Origin: Deltaproteobacteria bacterium
GTDB taxonomy: Bacteria > Lernaellota > Lernaellaia > JACKCT01
Assembly (NCBI GenBank): GCA_027493875.1
Contig: JAOSJX010000006.1
Span: forward strand, 1 to 45,247
Direction of reading: 5' to 3'
DNA length: 45,247 bases
In this document: positions 7,764 through 18,364 of the stretch, one piece after another
Layout: the number at the start of each line of letters is the position of its first letter
How positions within the stretch are numbered: the stretch's first letter is position 1
Notes under the pieces: generated by a model
Database searches by the model: none
Seen by the model: the letters and a program-made list of their open reading frames with translations, nothing else
Told to the model about the DNA's origin: nothing
Position numbers and translations under genes: made by a program

Positions 7764-9684
7764 ATGGACCAAGATCAAAACCTGTTCGCCGACCTGATTC
7801 GGGAGCTTCGGCAGCGCCTTGGACTGAGTCAAGAACGCTTGGCCGCCAAGCTTAAGGTGTCATTCCCGACCATCAATCGCTGGGAGAACAACAAGACACA
7901 ACCCGATGCTCGCGTGTGGCGCGATGTGGAGCGGTTCGTTCTGGGGTTGGGCAAGGACTATAAGGATCTTCATGAACGTTTTTTCGCGGCAGGCCAAACC
8001 CGTCAGGCCAATTTTTTTCTGTCTGAGGAACCGCCCGCGCTCAAACGAGGGCGTGGTCGTAAAAAAGCCAACGCAGAGAATGGCGCAGGATCATCGGCCA
8101 AAGGCAACGGCCAGGTGCTCGATGTCAAATCGATGGAGACCATGCTGTGGAAAGCGGCCTGTTCGATCCGCGGCGAAAAGGACGCGCCCAAGTTCAAGGA
8201 TTACATCCTGCCGCTCATCTTCATCAAACGCCTCTCCGACGTGTTCGAGGACGAGGTCGCACGGCTCACGGAAACCTACGGCGACGAGGAAACCGCGCGC
8301 TCGATCATTGAGGCCGACCATAGCCTCGTGCGCTTCTACATTCCGCCGGAAGCATCATGGCCCGTTGTGAGCGGCCGCAAGAAGTTCGATTGGCCCGAGG
8401 GCAAGCGCCCCAAGACCTTGGGCGAGCAATTGACGTACACGGTGCGCGCCATCACCAGGGCCAATCCCACGCTCCAGGGCGTCATCGACATCGTAGACTA
8501 CAACGAGACACGTAACGGCGAACGCGAAATCAGCGACGAGGCGCTATCCAAGCTCATCGAAACGCTTTCCGATCCACGCTATCGCTTTGGCTTGGCCGAT
8601 GTGGAGCCGGATTTTCTGGGCCGAGCCTACGAGTATCTGCTGCGGAAGCTCGCCGAGGGCCAGGGCCAGAGCGCGGGCGAGTTCTTCACGCCGAAAGAAG
8701 TCGGCTGGGTCATCGCTCGGATTATGCGTTGCGGCCAGGGCGAGGAGGTTTATGATCCCTGCTGCGGCAGCGGCGGATTGCTGATCAAGTGCCAGTTGGA
8801 CCTCAAGGAGCGTGAGAAGAAGATCGCCCGTCCGTTGAAGTTGTACGGTCAGGAATTGACCGGCTCTTCTTTCGCTATTGCTCGCATGAACATGGTGCTG
8901 CACGACATGGAGGGCGAGATCGTGCGCGGCAACACCATGACCAACCCCAAATTTACCGATGACTCGAAGCTTAAGGGGTTCGACGTGGTGGTGACCAATC
9001 CCATGTGGAACCAGGACAATTTCGACCCCTCGCAGTATGAGAACGATCCGCTCGAACGCTTCACCGACAGGGGCGGCTTTGCGCCGGGCAGCAGCGCAGA
9101 CTGGGCCTGGCTCCAGCACGTCGCGGCATCACTGAACGAGCGCGGCCGGGCGGCAGTGGTCATCGACACCGGCGCGGCGAGTCGCGGCAGCGGTAACCAG
9201 GGCGAGAACAAGGAAAAAACCATCCGCCGCTGGTTCGTGGAGGGATCTGGTCGAGGCGGTGATCCTTCTGCCCGACAACCTTTTTTATAACACCACGGCC
9301 GCAGGCATCATCGTCATCGTCAACAAGCACAAGCCCAAGGATCGCAAGAACAAGGTGCTGCTCATTAACGCCGGGGGCGAATTCGAAAAGGGGCGGCCTA
9401 AAAACTTTATTCCCGACGCCGCCATCCAGAAGATCGCCGACGCGTTCCACGCGGGAAAAGATGTCGAGCGCTTCATCAAACTTGTGCCGTTTGAAGAGAT
9501 CGAGAAGAACGACTTCAACCTTTCGCCCTCGCGCTACATCGAGACCGCCCAGGCGGTCGAGCATCGGGACGTGCAGACGCTCCTCGACGAACTTGCGGCG
9601 CTGGATAAGCTGGCGCGGACCCAGGACGAGGAACTCGGAAAAATCTTTGGGCAATTGGGCTACAAATGGGGCGGCCATGAGTAA
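7764..9684 (+). CDS. hsdM: Type I restriction-modification methyltransferase with N-terminal HTH domain (one frameshift)
   Basis: The modification subunit, which methylates adenine N6 at sites chosen by HsdS. The ATG at 7764 has AAAGGA 7 bp upstream. Residues about 6-60 form an XRE-type HTH (LGLSQERLAAKLKVSFPTINRWENN), then a Lys/Gly-rich linker, the HsdM N-terminal helices (from about 125), AdoMet motif DPCCGSGG (about 330) and the catalytic motif TNPMW (about 411), an NPMW form of NPPF/Y. Near 9243 an indel ends the frame; the next frame continues at once with DLVEAVILLPDNLFYNT and runs to 9684. HTH fusions to HsdM occur in other bacteria and may give autoregulation. The next gene overlaps by 8 bp. 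Confidence 0.9.
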
Positions 9685-10784
9685 GAAGAGCACGAAAAAG
9701 GAAATCGTCCGGGTGACGGGTGCAGTGGTTGAGCCGGGCAAACCATCTACCGAAATTCTGCTCTACCAGACCGAGGACGGCCGCAGCCGGATCGAAGTCC
9801 GGATGGTCAACGAAACGGTCTGGCTCTCTTTAAAGCAGATGGCTGATCTTTTTCAGCGTGATATGTCGGTGATTTCCAAGCATATTTCCAACCTGTACGC
9901 GGAGGGCGAGCTTCAGTCCGGGCCAACTCTTGCAAAATTTGCAACAGTTCAAACCGAGGGCGAACGGCAGGTGACACGGGCTATCGAGTACTACAACCTC
10001 GACGTCATCATCTCCGTCGGCTACAGGGTCAAATCTCATCGAGGCACGCAGTTCCGGATGTGGGCGACCGAGCGCCTACGGGAATACCTCATCAAAGGTT
10101 TCGCGCTGGACGATGAACGCTTGAAACAGATCGGCGGCGGCAACTACTTCGACGAACTGCTCGCCCGCATCCGGGACATCCGTTCGTCAGAAAAGGTCTT
10201 CTGGCGTAAGGTGCTGGACATCTACGCCACAAGCATCGACTACGACCCCGCCACTGACCTCTCGCGCCAGTTCTTTGCCGTGGTGCAGAACAAAATGCAC
10301 TGGGCGGCGCATGGCCACACCGCCGCCGAGGTCGTGGCGGCCCGTGCCGATGCGAACAAACCACACATGGGTCTGACTTCCTGGACCGGCGCGAAACCCA
10401 CGCGAACGGACGCGGAGGTCGCCAAGAACTACCTCGACGTAAAGGAACTCGATACGCTCAACCGGATCGTGAACTTCTATCTGGAATTCGCGGAGCTTCA
10501 GGCGCTTTCTCGCCGAGCCATGTACATGCGCGACTGGATCGCCAAGCTCGACGATTTCCTGCGCCTGAGCGAGCGTGAGATTCTGACGCATGCCGGGACG
10601 ATCAGCCATGAGGCGGCCATCGAAAAGCCCGGATGGAATACGACCGCTACCGCACCATGACTCTGGACGAGCCTTCCCCAGTGGAGCGGCATTTTGAAAA
10701 AGGCAGTGAAGGAAACGGAAGCTGCTGGAGAAGGGCCGGGAGGCGCCTCCCGTGAGAAGCAAGCGCAGTAAGAAAGCGGAATAG
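9677..10784 (+). CDS. RhuM-family protein inside the R-M operon (C-terminus frameshifted)
   Basis: The ATG at 9677 overlaps the end of hsdM. The protein opens with ILLYQTEDGRSRIEVRMVNETVWLSLKQMADLFQRDMSVISKHI, typical of RhuM (virulence/KilA-N-like) proteins commonly found between type I R-M subunits. Then come ATVQTEGERQVTRAIEYYNLDVIISVGYRVKS, GTQFRMWATERLREYL and a C-terminal helical domain. The open frame stops at 10660, but family-like sequence continues in other frames (MEYDRYRTMTLDEPSPVERHF, then KLLEKGREAPPVRSKRSKKAE, stop at 10782-10784), so two or more indels fall between 10640 and 10730. The molecular role of RhuM is not established. Confidence 0.75.
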
Positions 10785-10796
10785 AGGAACGCATAG

Positions 10797-12050
10797 ATGA
10801 ACAGTTTGAAATGGTCCAAAGCATCGCTCGGAAGCCTTTGCTCTCCACGCAAAGAGTTGGTGAATCCGTCGGATGGGGAAGCACTGCCTTACGTTGGTCT
10901 GGAACACCTGGACCCAGGTCGAAACCAGATAAAGCGTTGGGGATCAATCGAAGAGGTTCGGAGCACGAAAAGTCGTTTCCACAAAAACGATGTGCTCTAT
11001 GGAAAACTTCGCCCTTACCTGGACAAGGCCGCACTGGCTGAATGGATTGGCGTCTGTTCGACAGATATTCTCGTGTTAACACCAAACGAAGAACTTGCCG
11101 ATCCGGTTTTTCTGAGCTTCCTACTGCATACACATGACTTCATCAATCACGCAGTTTCGACAACTGAAGGAGTCAATCATCCTAGAACATCGTGGACGAG
11201 CATTGCGAAATTTCTAAATCCTACACCCCCACTCCCCGAACAGCGCGTCATCGCAGCGGTGCTGGCGAAGGTACAGGCAGGGATCGAGACGCAGCGACGG
11301 ATCGTGGCGACGCTCAAGGAACTGAAGGCCGCGACGATGGCCAAGCTCTTCCGCGAAGGCACGCGCGCCGCGAACCGCGACACAGCAAGTAGGTACGGTG
11401 AATTTCCAGCGAATTGGGAGCAATTGACTCTCGACCGATGTGCGTTTGTCCAGACAGGGATAGCGAAAGGGCGAAGGCTGAATGGTAGCGATGTCGTCGA
11501 AAAACCCTATTTACGAGTCGCCAATGTCCAAGATGGATATCTTGATCTCAATGAGATCAAGACAATACAGCTTCGAGAAAGCGAAGTTGAACGGTTTTCG
11601 CTGAGGTATGGTGATGTCCTTCTGACCGAAGGTGGTGATTTTGACAAGCTTGGAAGAGGCTTTATCTGGCGAGACCAAGTGAAAAACTGTGTTCATCAAA
11701 ATCATATTTTTGCAGTACGAACCGATTCATCCCGCTTGCTCTCCGAGTTTTTCACATACCTCATTCAAAGTCCTTACGGTAAGGCGTACTTCCTATCGGT
11801 AGCTCATAAAACGACGAATCTAGCCTGTATCAACACGACCAAGCTGCGATCCTTCCCTGTGATCGTGCCTCCCATAGACGAACAACATGAGATCGCTGAG
11901 GTTCTCGGTCTGATTGATAAAAAGATCGAAATTCAGAATCAGGTTCTTTCAGGAACGCAAACACTATTTACTGCTATGCTCCACTTGCTCATGACCGGTG
12001 AAATTCGTGTGACCCCGCAGATGATCGAGGAGGCCCGCCATGTCTCCTAG
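10797..12050 (+). CDS. hsdS: Type I restriction-modification specificity subunit
   Basis: A 417-residue subunit that recognises the two halves of the target. Two target-recognition domains are visible: residues about 1-145, closed by PTPPLPEQRVIAAVLAKVQAGIETQ, and about 205-385, closed by PPIDEQHEIAEVLGLIDKKIEIQ. These repeated PLPEQ/PIDEQ plus helix segments are the conserved spacers of HsdS. GAGGA 8 bp before the ATG supports the start. It ends in an 11-bp overlap with hsdR. The gene is intact, and its first half is less GC-rich than its neighbours, as is common for recombining recognition domains. Confidence 0.9.
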   Translation: MNSLKWSKASLGSLCSPRKELVNPSDGEALPYVGLEHLDPGRNQIKRWGSIEEVRSTKSRFHKNDVLYGKLRPYLDKAALAEWIGVCSTDILVLTPNEELADPVFLSFLLHTHDFINHAVSTTEGVNHPRTSWTSIAKFLNPTPPLPEQRVIAAVLAKVQAGIETQRRIVATLKELKAATMAKLFREGTRAANRDTASRYGEFPANWEQLTLDRCAFVQTGIAKGRRLNGSDVVEKPYLRVANVQDGYLDLNEIKTIQLRESEVERFSLRYGDVLLTEGGDFDKLGRGFIWRDQVKNCVHQNHIFAVRTDSSRLLSEFFTYLIQSPYGKAYFLSVAHKTTNLACINTTKLRSFPVIVPPIDEQHEIAEVLGLIDKKIEIQNQVLSGTQTLFTAMLHLLMTGEIRVTPQMIEEARHVS

Positions 12051-14922
12051 CCTTGGTTCCGAACGTTCCACTGTCCAGAACCCGCTCATCGCCTACGCGG
12101 TCGAAATCGGCTGGGCTTTTCTTTCGCAGGAGCAGGCGCTCACCCTGCGCCGAGGCGAGAGCGGCACCCTGCTTTACGCCACGCTGCGCGACAAGCTCGT
12201 GAGCCTCAACCCCGGCATCGTCACCGTGGCGAACGTGGACGAGGTGATCGGCAAGATCGAGAGCGTGCGCACGGGGATAGAAGGCAATGCGGAGGTGCTG
12301 GCCTGGCTGCGCGGCGAGCGCTCGATCTACGTCGAAAGCGAAAGACGCCAGCGCAACGTAGTGGTCATCGACTTCGAGCACCCGGCCAACAACGTCTTCC
12401 ATGTGACGGACGAATGGCAGTACACCAACGGCCTGCACCGCAACCGCGCGGACGTCATGTTCTGCATCAACGGCATTCCCGCGGCCGTGGTCGAAACCAA
12501 GAGCGCCGCGAAAAAAGACGGCCTGGACGAAGGCGTGACGCAGATCCGCCGCTACCACCGGGAGACGCCGGAACTGCTCGCCGCGCCGCAGGTCTTCGAC
12601 GTGACGCACATCCTCGATTTCTATTACGGCGTCACCTGGAACCTGGATCGCAAAAACATCTTCAACTGGAAGGACGAGGAGAAGGGGAACTTCGAAAAGA
12701 AGGTGAAGCGCTTTTTCGCCCGCGAGCGTTTCCTGAAACTGCTGGAGTCGTGGATCATCTTCTACATGAAGGACGACGAACTGAAGAAGATCGTGCTGCG
12801 CCAGCACCAGACGCGGGCCGTGGAAAAGGTCGTCGAAAGGGCGCTGGACCCAGAAAAGCGCGCGGGACTGGTTTGGCACACGCAGGGGTCGGGCAAGACC
12901 TTCACCATGATCAAGGCTGCGAGCCTGATTTTGAAACATCCTGCCTTCGAGAAACCGACGGTCATCATCCTCATTGATCGCAACGAACTCGAGGGGCAGC
13001 TTTCCGGTTGGCTGAAAAGCTATGGGATCGCCGCCGAATACGCCGGAAGCAAGCAGCACCTGCGCGAGTTTCTGCGCTCCGATTTCCGGGGGCTCATCGT
13101 CTCGATGATCCACAAATTCGACCGCGCCGACGCCGACCTTTGCACGCGGGCCAATGTCTTCATTCTGGTGGATGAGGCGCACCGCACTACCGGCGGCGAT
13201 TTGGGCAACTATCTCGTCGCGGCGCTGCCCAACGCCACGATGATCGGCTTCACCGGCACGCCCATCGACCGCATCGCCTACGGCAAGGGCACCTTCAAGG
13301 TCTTCGGCAAGGACGACGAGAAGGGCTACCTGGACAAGTACAGTATCGCCGAGTCCATCGAGGACGGCACCACGCTGCCGCTGCACTACACCCTCGCGCC
13401 CAACGACATCCGCGTGCCCCGCGAGCAACTTGAGAAGGAATTTCTCGATTTGGTGGATGCCGAGGGCGTGAGCGACATCGAGGAACTGAACAAGATCCTC
13501 GACCGCGCCGTCAACCTGAAAACCTTTCTCAAGGCGGCCGACCGCGTGGAGAAAGTGGCGGCCTTTGTCGCCAAGCACTACCGCGAGAACGTGGAACCGC
13601 TGGGTTACAAGGCGTTTCTGGTCGGCGTGGACCGCGAGGCTTGTGCTCTTTACAAGAAAGCTCTCGACAAACACCTGCCACCCGAATACTCCACCGTCGT
13701 TTACACCAAGGCCCACAACGACAATGACATCCTGGCTGAGTTTCACATGGGCGATGACGATGAGAAGCGCGTCCGCAAAGCGTTCATTAAGCGCGACACG
13801 TTCCCGAAGATTCTGATCGTCACCGAGAAGCTGCTGACAGGCTTCGACGCGCCGATTCTCTATTGTATGTATCTCGACAAGCCGATGCGCGATCATACGT
13901 TGCTGCAGGCCATTGCGCGGGTTAACCGACCTTACGAGGACGAGAACGACGTCAAGAAGCCGTCCGGCTTTGTGCTCGACTTCGTGGGCATCTTCGAGAA
14001 ACTGGAGAAAGCGCTGGCGTTCGACTCCGACATTGTCGGCAGCGTGATTAAGAACCTGGACGTGCTCATGGCTCGGTTCGCTGAACTGATGACGGCGCAG
14101 GCTCCGGTTTACCTGGCGCTGTGCAAGGGGCAGATCGACGACAAGGCCGTCGAGCGCGCCATCGAGACCTTCGACGATAAAGAGAAGCGCGAGAAGTTCT
14201 ACACCTTCTTCAAGGAGCTTGAGATACTCTACGAAATCATCTCGCCCGATGTCTTCCTACGGCCCTACATCGAGAATTACGGTCGGCTCTCGGTGCTGTA
14301 CCAAATCGTCCGCAATGCGTTTTCCAAGCAAGTGGCTCTGGTCCGCGACCTGATGAAAAAGACCGAGGAACTGGTCAAGCGCACGGTCACGGCGAGTGGG
14401 CTTTCGGAAACCATGCCACTGGTCAAGATCGACGAGAACACGCTGAAGGCGCTGCAGGCATCCGACGACAAGGACACTTCCAAGATCGTCAACTTGGGCC
14501 GCGGCCTTATGTCGGCGGTCGCCGATGAGGAAAGCCAGCAGCCCTATTTGATCCCCATTGGCGAGCGGACCGAGGCGATTCTTGAGCGATACGACGACCG
14601 GCAGATCTCGACGCAAGAGGCTCTGGAGAAGCTCAAGGAACTGCTTGGCGAATTCGTCGAGGCCAAGAAGCAGCGCGAGAAGAGCGGCTTCGACATCAAC
14701 ACATTCACCGTTTTCTGGATTCTTAAGCAGGCCGGAGCCAAGGACGCGGAAAAGGCCGCTCCGCTCATCAACGCGGCCTTCGAGCGCTTCCCGAACCACC
14801 GCGACAACGTGGCCGAACTGCGCGGCCTCAAAGCCGAGCTTTACAAGGTGCTGCTGCCGCTGATAGGCAGGGACGAGATGGTCGCATTGGCCGAGCGCAT
14901 CCTGAAGCTGGAACGGAAATGA
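12040..14922 (+). CDS. hsdR: Type I restriction endonuclease subunit R
   Basis: A 960-residue motor and nuclease subunit. The N-terminal PD-(D/E)XK nuclease has [20 protein letters not shown] (D near 138, E-x-K near 154-156). The SF2 translocase has Walker [11 protein letters not shown] (about 281-290), [10 protein letters not shown] (about 378) and GFTGTP, and the helicase C region with [21 protein letters not shown] and QAIARVNR. The C-terminal helical region (about 650-960) would bind the methylase. Uninterrupted over 2.9 kb, which shows the R-M system is probably functional apart from the nearby indels. It ends in an ATGA overlap with the next gene. Confidence 0.95.
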   Translation: MSPSLGSERSTVQNPLIAYAVEIGWAFLSQEQALTLRRGESGTLLYATLRDKLVSLNPGIVTVANVDEVIGKIESVRTGIEGNAEVLAWLRGERSIYVESERRQRNVVVIDFEHPANNVFHVTDEWQYTNGLHRNRADVMFCINGIPAAVVETKSAAKKDGLDEGVTQIRRYHRETPELLAAPQVFDVTHILDFYYGVTWNLDRKNIFNWKDEEKGNFEKKVKRFFARERFLKLLESWIIFYMKDDELKKIVLRQHQTRAVEKVVERALDPEKRAGLVWHTQGSGKTFTMIKAASLILKHPAFEKPTVIILIDRNELEGQLSGWLKSYGIAAEYAGSKQHLREFLRSDFRGLIVSMIHKFDRADADLCTRANVFILVDEAHRTTGGDLGNYLVAALPNATMIGFTGTPIDRIAYGKGTFKVFGKDDEKGYLDKYSIAESIEDGTTLPLHYTLAPNDIRVPREQLEKEFLDLVDAEGVSDIEELNKILDRAVNLKTFLKAADRVEKVAAFVAKHYRENVEPLGYKAFLVGVDREACALYKKALDKHLPPEYSTVVYTKAHNDNDILAEFHMGDDDEKRVRKAFIKRDTFPKILIVTEKLLTGFDAPILYCMYLDKPMRDHTLLQAIARVNRPYEDENDVKKPSGFVLDFVGIFEKLEKALAFDSDIVGSVIKNLDVLMARFAELMTAQAPVYLALCKGQIDDKAVERAIETFDDKEKREKFYTFFKELEILYEIISPDVFLRPYIENYGRLSVLYQIVRNAFSKQVALVRDLMKKTEELVKRTVTASGLSETMPLVKIDENTLKALQASDDKDTSKIVNLGRGLMSAVADEESQQPYLIPIGERTEAILERYDDRQISTQEALEKLKELLGEFVEAKKQREKSGFDINTFTVFWILKQAGAKDAEKAAPLINAAFERFPNHRDNVAELRGLKAELYKVLLPLIGRDEMVALAERILKLERK

Positions 14923-15251
14923 CCGCAAGAAAGAAAAAGCCCGATCCGCAAGAGAAGGAAGATTTCAAGGCCGATATCCGTCGTTGGGCTGATCGAATCA
15001 ACGTGAAACCCAAGCGCGTTCAGGTACAAAGCATGACGAAAAAGTGGGCGTCCTGCTCTCCATCCGGACGCCTGACCTTCGCAGCTGATCTGCTCGACCA
15101 ACCTGCCTCCTTCCGCGAGGCTGTCATTGTCCATGAGTTGCTGCACCTGATCGTCCCGAACCACGGCAAGCTCTTTAAAAGCATGATGGGCGCATACGTG
15201 CCAGGGTGGATTCACCTGTTCGATTCGACGCAGGAAAAACGTCCTTGCTGA
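14919..15251 (+). CDS. YgjP/WLM-like zinc metallopeptidase at the end of the R-M operon
   Basis: A 110-residue DUF45/YgjP-like protein, shorter than free-standing YgjP. It has VIVHELLHLIVPNHGKLF: HELLH (about residues 73-77) plus a third His (about 83), with KWASCSPSGRLTFAADLL upstream, the usual family strand. The ATG overlaps the hsdR stop. This family is frequently encoded next to hsdR; a role in turnover of restriction subunits is an inference only. A downstream gap of about 160 bp separates it from the metal operon. Confidence 0.8.
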   Translation: MTARKKKPDPQEKEDFKADIRRWADRINVKPKRVQVQSMTKKWASCSPSGRLTFAADLLDQPASFREAVIVHELLHLIVPNHGKLFKSMMGAYVPGWIHLFDSTQEKRPC

Positions 15252-15412
15252 GGGACTTCTGGCCGCCTTTGAAAAAGATTGAAACCTTTTTCTTTGTACT
15301 GGTGTCTATAAAAGAACTCGGGACGGGAACCGGTACGCTGCATTACGCTTACGAGCGGGACCCGAGAGAAAACGGTTGACAGCCTGACGGAGCGAGGATA
15401 GGTTTAACAGCC

Positions 15413-15766
15413 ATGTTGCGGATGAGCATCAAATTCAGTCGAGTGGCGGCGCTTCTGGCGCTGTTCGGGATTCTTTTGCTCAACGCTCCGCACGTCGATG
15501 CCTGCCAGAACAACGAGGCTTCCTGTCGGCGGGTCGCGGCTGAAGCCGTGGAGTGCGCGGCTCCATCCACCGACAGACCGATGGACTCCGACGACTCCGA
15601 CTCGACGACCGACCACGTTTCCTGCTGCGGCGTTCACCACATCATGGCTTTCGCCAGCTTCGGCGTGAGTCATCCTTTGACGCCGGTGGGCAAGCTGGAG
15701 CTTGCCGAGTACACGCTCAACCCCCTGTTCGCCGTCAACTTCGAACGCCCGCCCAAACTCTCCTAG
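15413..15766 (+). CDS. Small exported Cys/His protein, first gene of the metal-efflux cluster
   Basis: A 117-residue protein with a signal peptide (MLRMSIKFSRVAALLALFGILLLNAPHVDA) and a mature part with CQNNEASC, a DSDDSDSTTDHVSCCGVHH cluster and the C-terminus ERPPKLS. The SD-like GAGGATAGG lies upstream. It sits directly before the outer-membrane factor, a common place for small periplasmic metal-binding or sensor proteins. The protein at 22825 shares this design, including an acidic Cys/His centre and a PP(K/R)L(S/A) end, so the pair look like diverged paralogues. Family not named with certainty. Confidence 0.65.
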   Translation: MLRMSIKFSRVAALLALFGILLLNAPHVDACQNNEASCRRVAAEAVECAAPSTDRPMDSDDSDSTTDHVSCCGVHHIMAFASFGVSHPLTPVGKLELAEYTLNPLFAVNFERPPKLS

Positions 15767-15902
15767 TTCACAGTCTTCCAAAGACCAATTCGAATCGACC
15801 GGCATAGCCGCGAGGCAGTTCGCCGGTAAGGCACACGCGAATTTTTTTATCGTTGCGCGCCCAAGGGAAATTCCTGCGGGCGACAAGAGGAGAAGTCGAT
15901 TC

Positions 15903-17255
15903 ATGTTCCGAAAAGGAATCGGGCCGATTTTATTGATCCAAGCTGTTTTGTTGATCGGTTGCGCCAGTCATCGCATCGATACCTCGTGGCCCGCACCGCG
16001 TCCGTTGGGAGATGGCGTGAAGGCGTATCGTCCATCAACGTCTCCGCCTGAAGGTACTTCCGTCGAAGGCGTCCCGAAAGTAGAAGGGCCTTTAACGCTG
16101 GCGCAGGCATTGTTGCTCGCCCTTGTCCACAATCCCGAATTGAAGGCGTTCGCATGGGATGTCCGCGCGGCGGAAGCCCGCGCGTTGCAGGCGGGGGTCT
16201 CGCCGAATCCCGAGTTCGAAGCGGAGGTCGAGGAATTTGGCGGCGCGGGGGAGCGTGGCGGATTCGACGGCGCGGCGGCGACCTTCTCATTGAGCCAGGC
16301 ACTTGAATTGGGCAAGAGGTCGAAGCGCGTTGCTGTCGCCGACCTGGAGGGCAAGTCTGCCGGTTGGGACTACGAGACCAAACGCATCGAAGCCTTCTCC
16401 AGCGTCGTCAAGGCGTTCATCGATGTCCTGACGGCCCAGGAAAACCTGGCGCTCGCCGGTGAGTCGGTCCAATTGTCGGAGCGGCTTCTGGAAACCGTTC
16501 AGAAGCTTCATGAGATCGGAAAAGCACCCGCCCTGGAGATCGCCAAGGCGAAGGTTTCCATCGCTTCGAGCCGGATCGAACACGGGAACGCCGCGAGAAA
16601 CCTGGTCGCCGCAAAGCAACGTTTGGCCGCGATTTGGGGCGGCGGCGCGGATTCAGTGGACGAACTGAGCGGCGATTTCCTCGCGGTCGCATCGGCGCCC
16701 CCGCTCGCCGATCTGGAAACACGTCTTTCTCAGAATCCCGATCTTGCCCGATACGAGGACGAGCTTCGACTTCGTCGCGCTGTGGTGAACTTGGAAAAAG
16801 CCAACCGCGTTCCCGATCTGACGGTCAGAGGCGGCGTGCAACGTTTCGGCGATGCGGACGACACGACCTTCGTGGTCGGAGTCGGCATTCCACTGCCCAT
16901 CTTCGACCGCAACCAGGGCAGTGTGGCGGCGGCGCGCTTCGAGGAAAGAAAGGCGCTGGAAAACGGTCGCGCGGCGTCGTTGCGTCTGCGGACCGAATTG
17001 ACTGATGCCTATCAGCGATTGTCGGCCGCGCACGCGGAAATCAATTCCCTGAATAAGGAGGTCATCCCCCAGGCTCAAAGCGCTTTCCAGAATGCCGAAG
17101 AATTCTACCGCATGGGCCGCTTCAGTTTCCTGGAGGTTCTGGATGCCCAGCGGACTCTCTATGATGCCCGCGCCCGCCTGGTGGAAGTCCTTTCCGAATA
17201 TCACCAATCCGTCGCCGAAATCGAGCGACTGACGGGGCAAACCTTAAATCCATGA
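15903..17255 (+). CDS. Outer-membrane factor (TolC/CusC/CzcC-like lipoprotein) of an RND metal-efflux system
   Basis: A 450-residue OEP-family channel. The signal ends in a lipobox (LLIGC), so the protein is lipidated like CusC. The two repeated OEP halves are visible: LTLAQALLLALVHNPELKAFAWDVRAAEARALQAG...SPNPEFEAE and the second half with RLSQNPDLARYEDELRLRRA...VGVGIPLPIFDRNQG. The C-terminus has AEEFYRMGRFSFLEVLDAQRTLYDARARL, the conserved gate-helix region. The ATG at 15903 has AGGAGA upstream. It is followed by the fusion protein and pump genes in the usual CBA order. Confidence 0.9.
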   Translation: MFRKGIGPILLIQAVLLIGCASHRIDTSWPAPRPLGDGVKAYRPSTSPPEGTSVEGVPKVEGPLTLAQALLLALVHNPELKAFAWDVRAAEARALQAGVSPNPEFEAEVEEFGGAGERGGFDGAAATFSLSQALELGKRSKRVAVADLEGKSAGWDYETKRIEAFSSVVKAFIDVLTAQENLALAGESVQLSERLLETVQKLHEIGKAPALEIAKAKVSIASSRIEHGNAARNLVAAKQRLAAIWGGGADSVDELSGDFLAVASAPPLADLETRLSQNPDLARYEDELRLRRAVVNLEKANRVPDLTVRGGVQRFGDADDTTFVVGVGIPLPIFDRNQGSVAAARFEERKALENGRAASLRLRTELTDAYQRLSAAHAEINSLNKEVIPQAQSAFQNAEEFYRMGRFSFLEVLDAQRTLYDARARLVEVLSEYHQSVAEIERLTGQTLNP

Positions 17256-17290
17256 CGGTTTCAAATCCGTTCACCACGAGGAGTACGATC

Positions 17291-18351
17291 ATGAACAACA
17301 AGCGGACAATTTGGAGACTAGCCATTGCGGTAGCCATTCTTGCCGTGTTCGGACTCGGATGGTTTCTCGGCTCGCGCGGCACGGAACTTCCCGCGACAGA
17401 AGCTTATGCCTCCGAGAGCGCATCAAAGGACGACGGCCACGGTCACGGTGAGAACAAGCATGGGGGAGAAACCCGGCGCGCACGATGAAAAAGAGGCCGG
17501 TCATGATGAACATGGTGAAGAAGAGGAAGGCGCCATTCGTCTGAGCGAGGATGTGCAAAAGGAATTTGGAATCGAAGTCGCCACGGCGGGCCCCGGAGCG
17601 CTCAGGCAGGAATTGACTCTGCCCGGCGAGATTAGGCTTGAACACCGATCGTCTGGCCCATGTCAACCCGCGATTCGCAGGGGTCATCCGCGAGGTCCGT
17701 CGCAATCTGGGAGATCGAGTCGGCGCAGGACAAACCTTGGCCGTAATGGAAAGCAACGAGAGCCTGTCGAACTATGAAATCAAGGCGCCGATTTCCGGAA
17801 CCATTATCGAACGCCACGCCCACGTCGGTGAGTTGCACCAGGACGCGGAACCGCTCTTCGTCATCGCAGACCTGAGCACCGTCTGGGTGGATTTACGTAT
17901 CTACCAGAAGGACCTGCCTCACGTCAGAAAAGGGCAGATGGTTTCCATTTCAACAGGTGTGAATCAGCCAGAATACCAAGGGACGATCTCCTACCTCGGT
18001 CCGGTCGTCAGCGAAGACACCAGGACGGCGCTCGCGCGTGTTGTCGTAAAGAACGCGGAAAACCTCTTGCGTCCGGGGACGTTCGTGACGGCTCGTGTGA
18101 CCGTTGACGAGACCGAGGTTCCGCTGGTTGTTCCTCAGAGCGCGATTCAAACCATCGAGGACAAGGCATCCATTTTCGTCCACACCGACGAGGGATTCCG
18201 CCCCGTGACGATCACGACCGGCAGAACCACGACGGAACAGGCTGAAGTTTTGGCGGGTCTCCAGACCGGTCAGCGATACGCCGCAAAGGGCGCGTTCACA
18301 CTCAAAGCTCAAATGTCCAAGGCTTCTTTCGGAGACGGTCACAACCACTAA
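17291..18351 (+). CDS. Periplasmic membrane-fusion protein (CusB/CzcB-like), two frameshifts
   Basis: An adaptor linking the pump to the outer-membrane channel. It starts at 17291 with a signal-anchor (WRLAIAVAILAVFGLGWFLG) and a His/Asp/Glu-rich metal-binding-like segment (DDGHGHGENKHGG, then EAGHDEHGEEEEG) split by an indel near 17468. A second indel near 17635 precedes LAHVNPRFAGVIREVRRNLGDRVGAGQTLAVMES. The last 237 residues are intact: the lipoyl/hairpin closure (YEIKAPISGTIIERHAHVGE), the beta-barrel and a C-terminal GDGHNH. The His-rich N-terminus resembles CzcB-type fusion proteins. Confidence 0.85.
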
Positions 18352-18364
18352 AAAGGATCAGTTC

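Noticed and set aside
11989..13896. 635-codon open frame on the minus strand
   Set aside because: Lies wholly antisense to hsdR, whose motifs are unambiguous. GC-rich antisense frames are expected, and it has no family motif.
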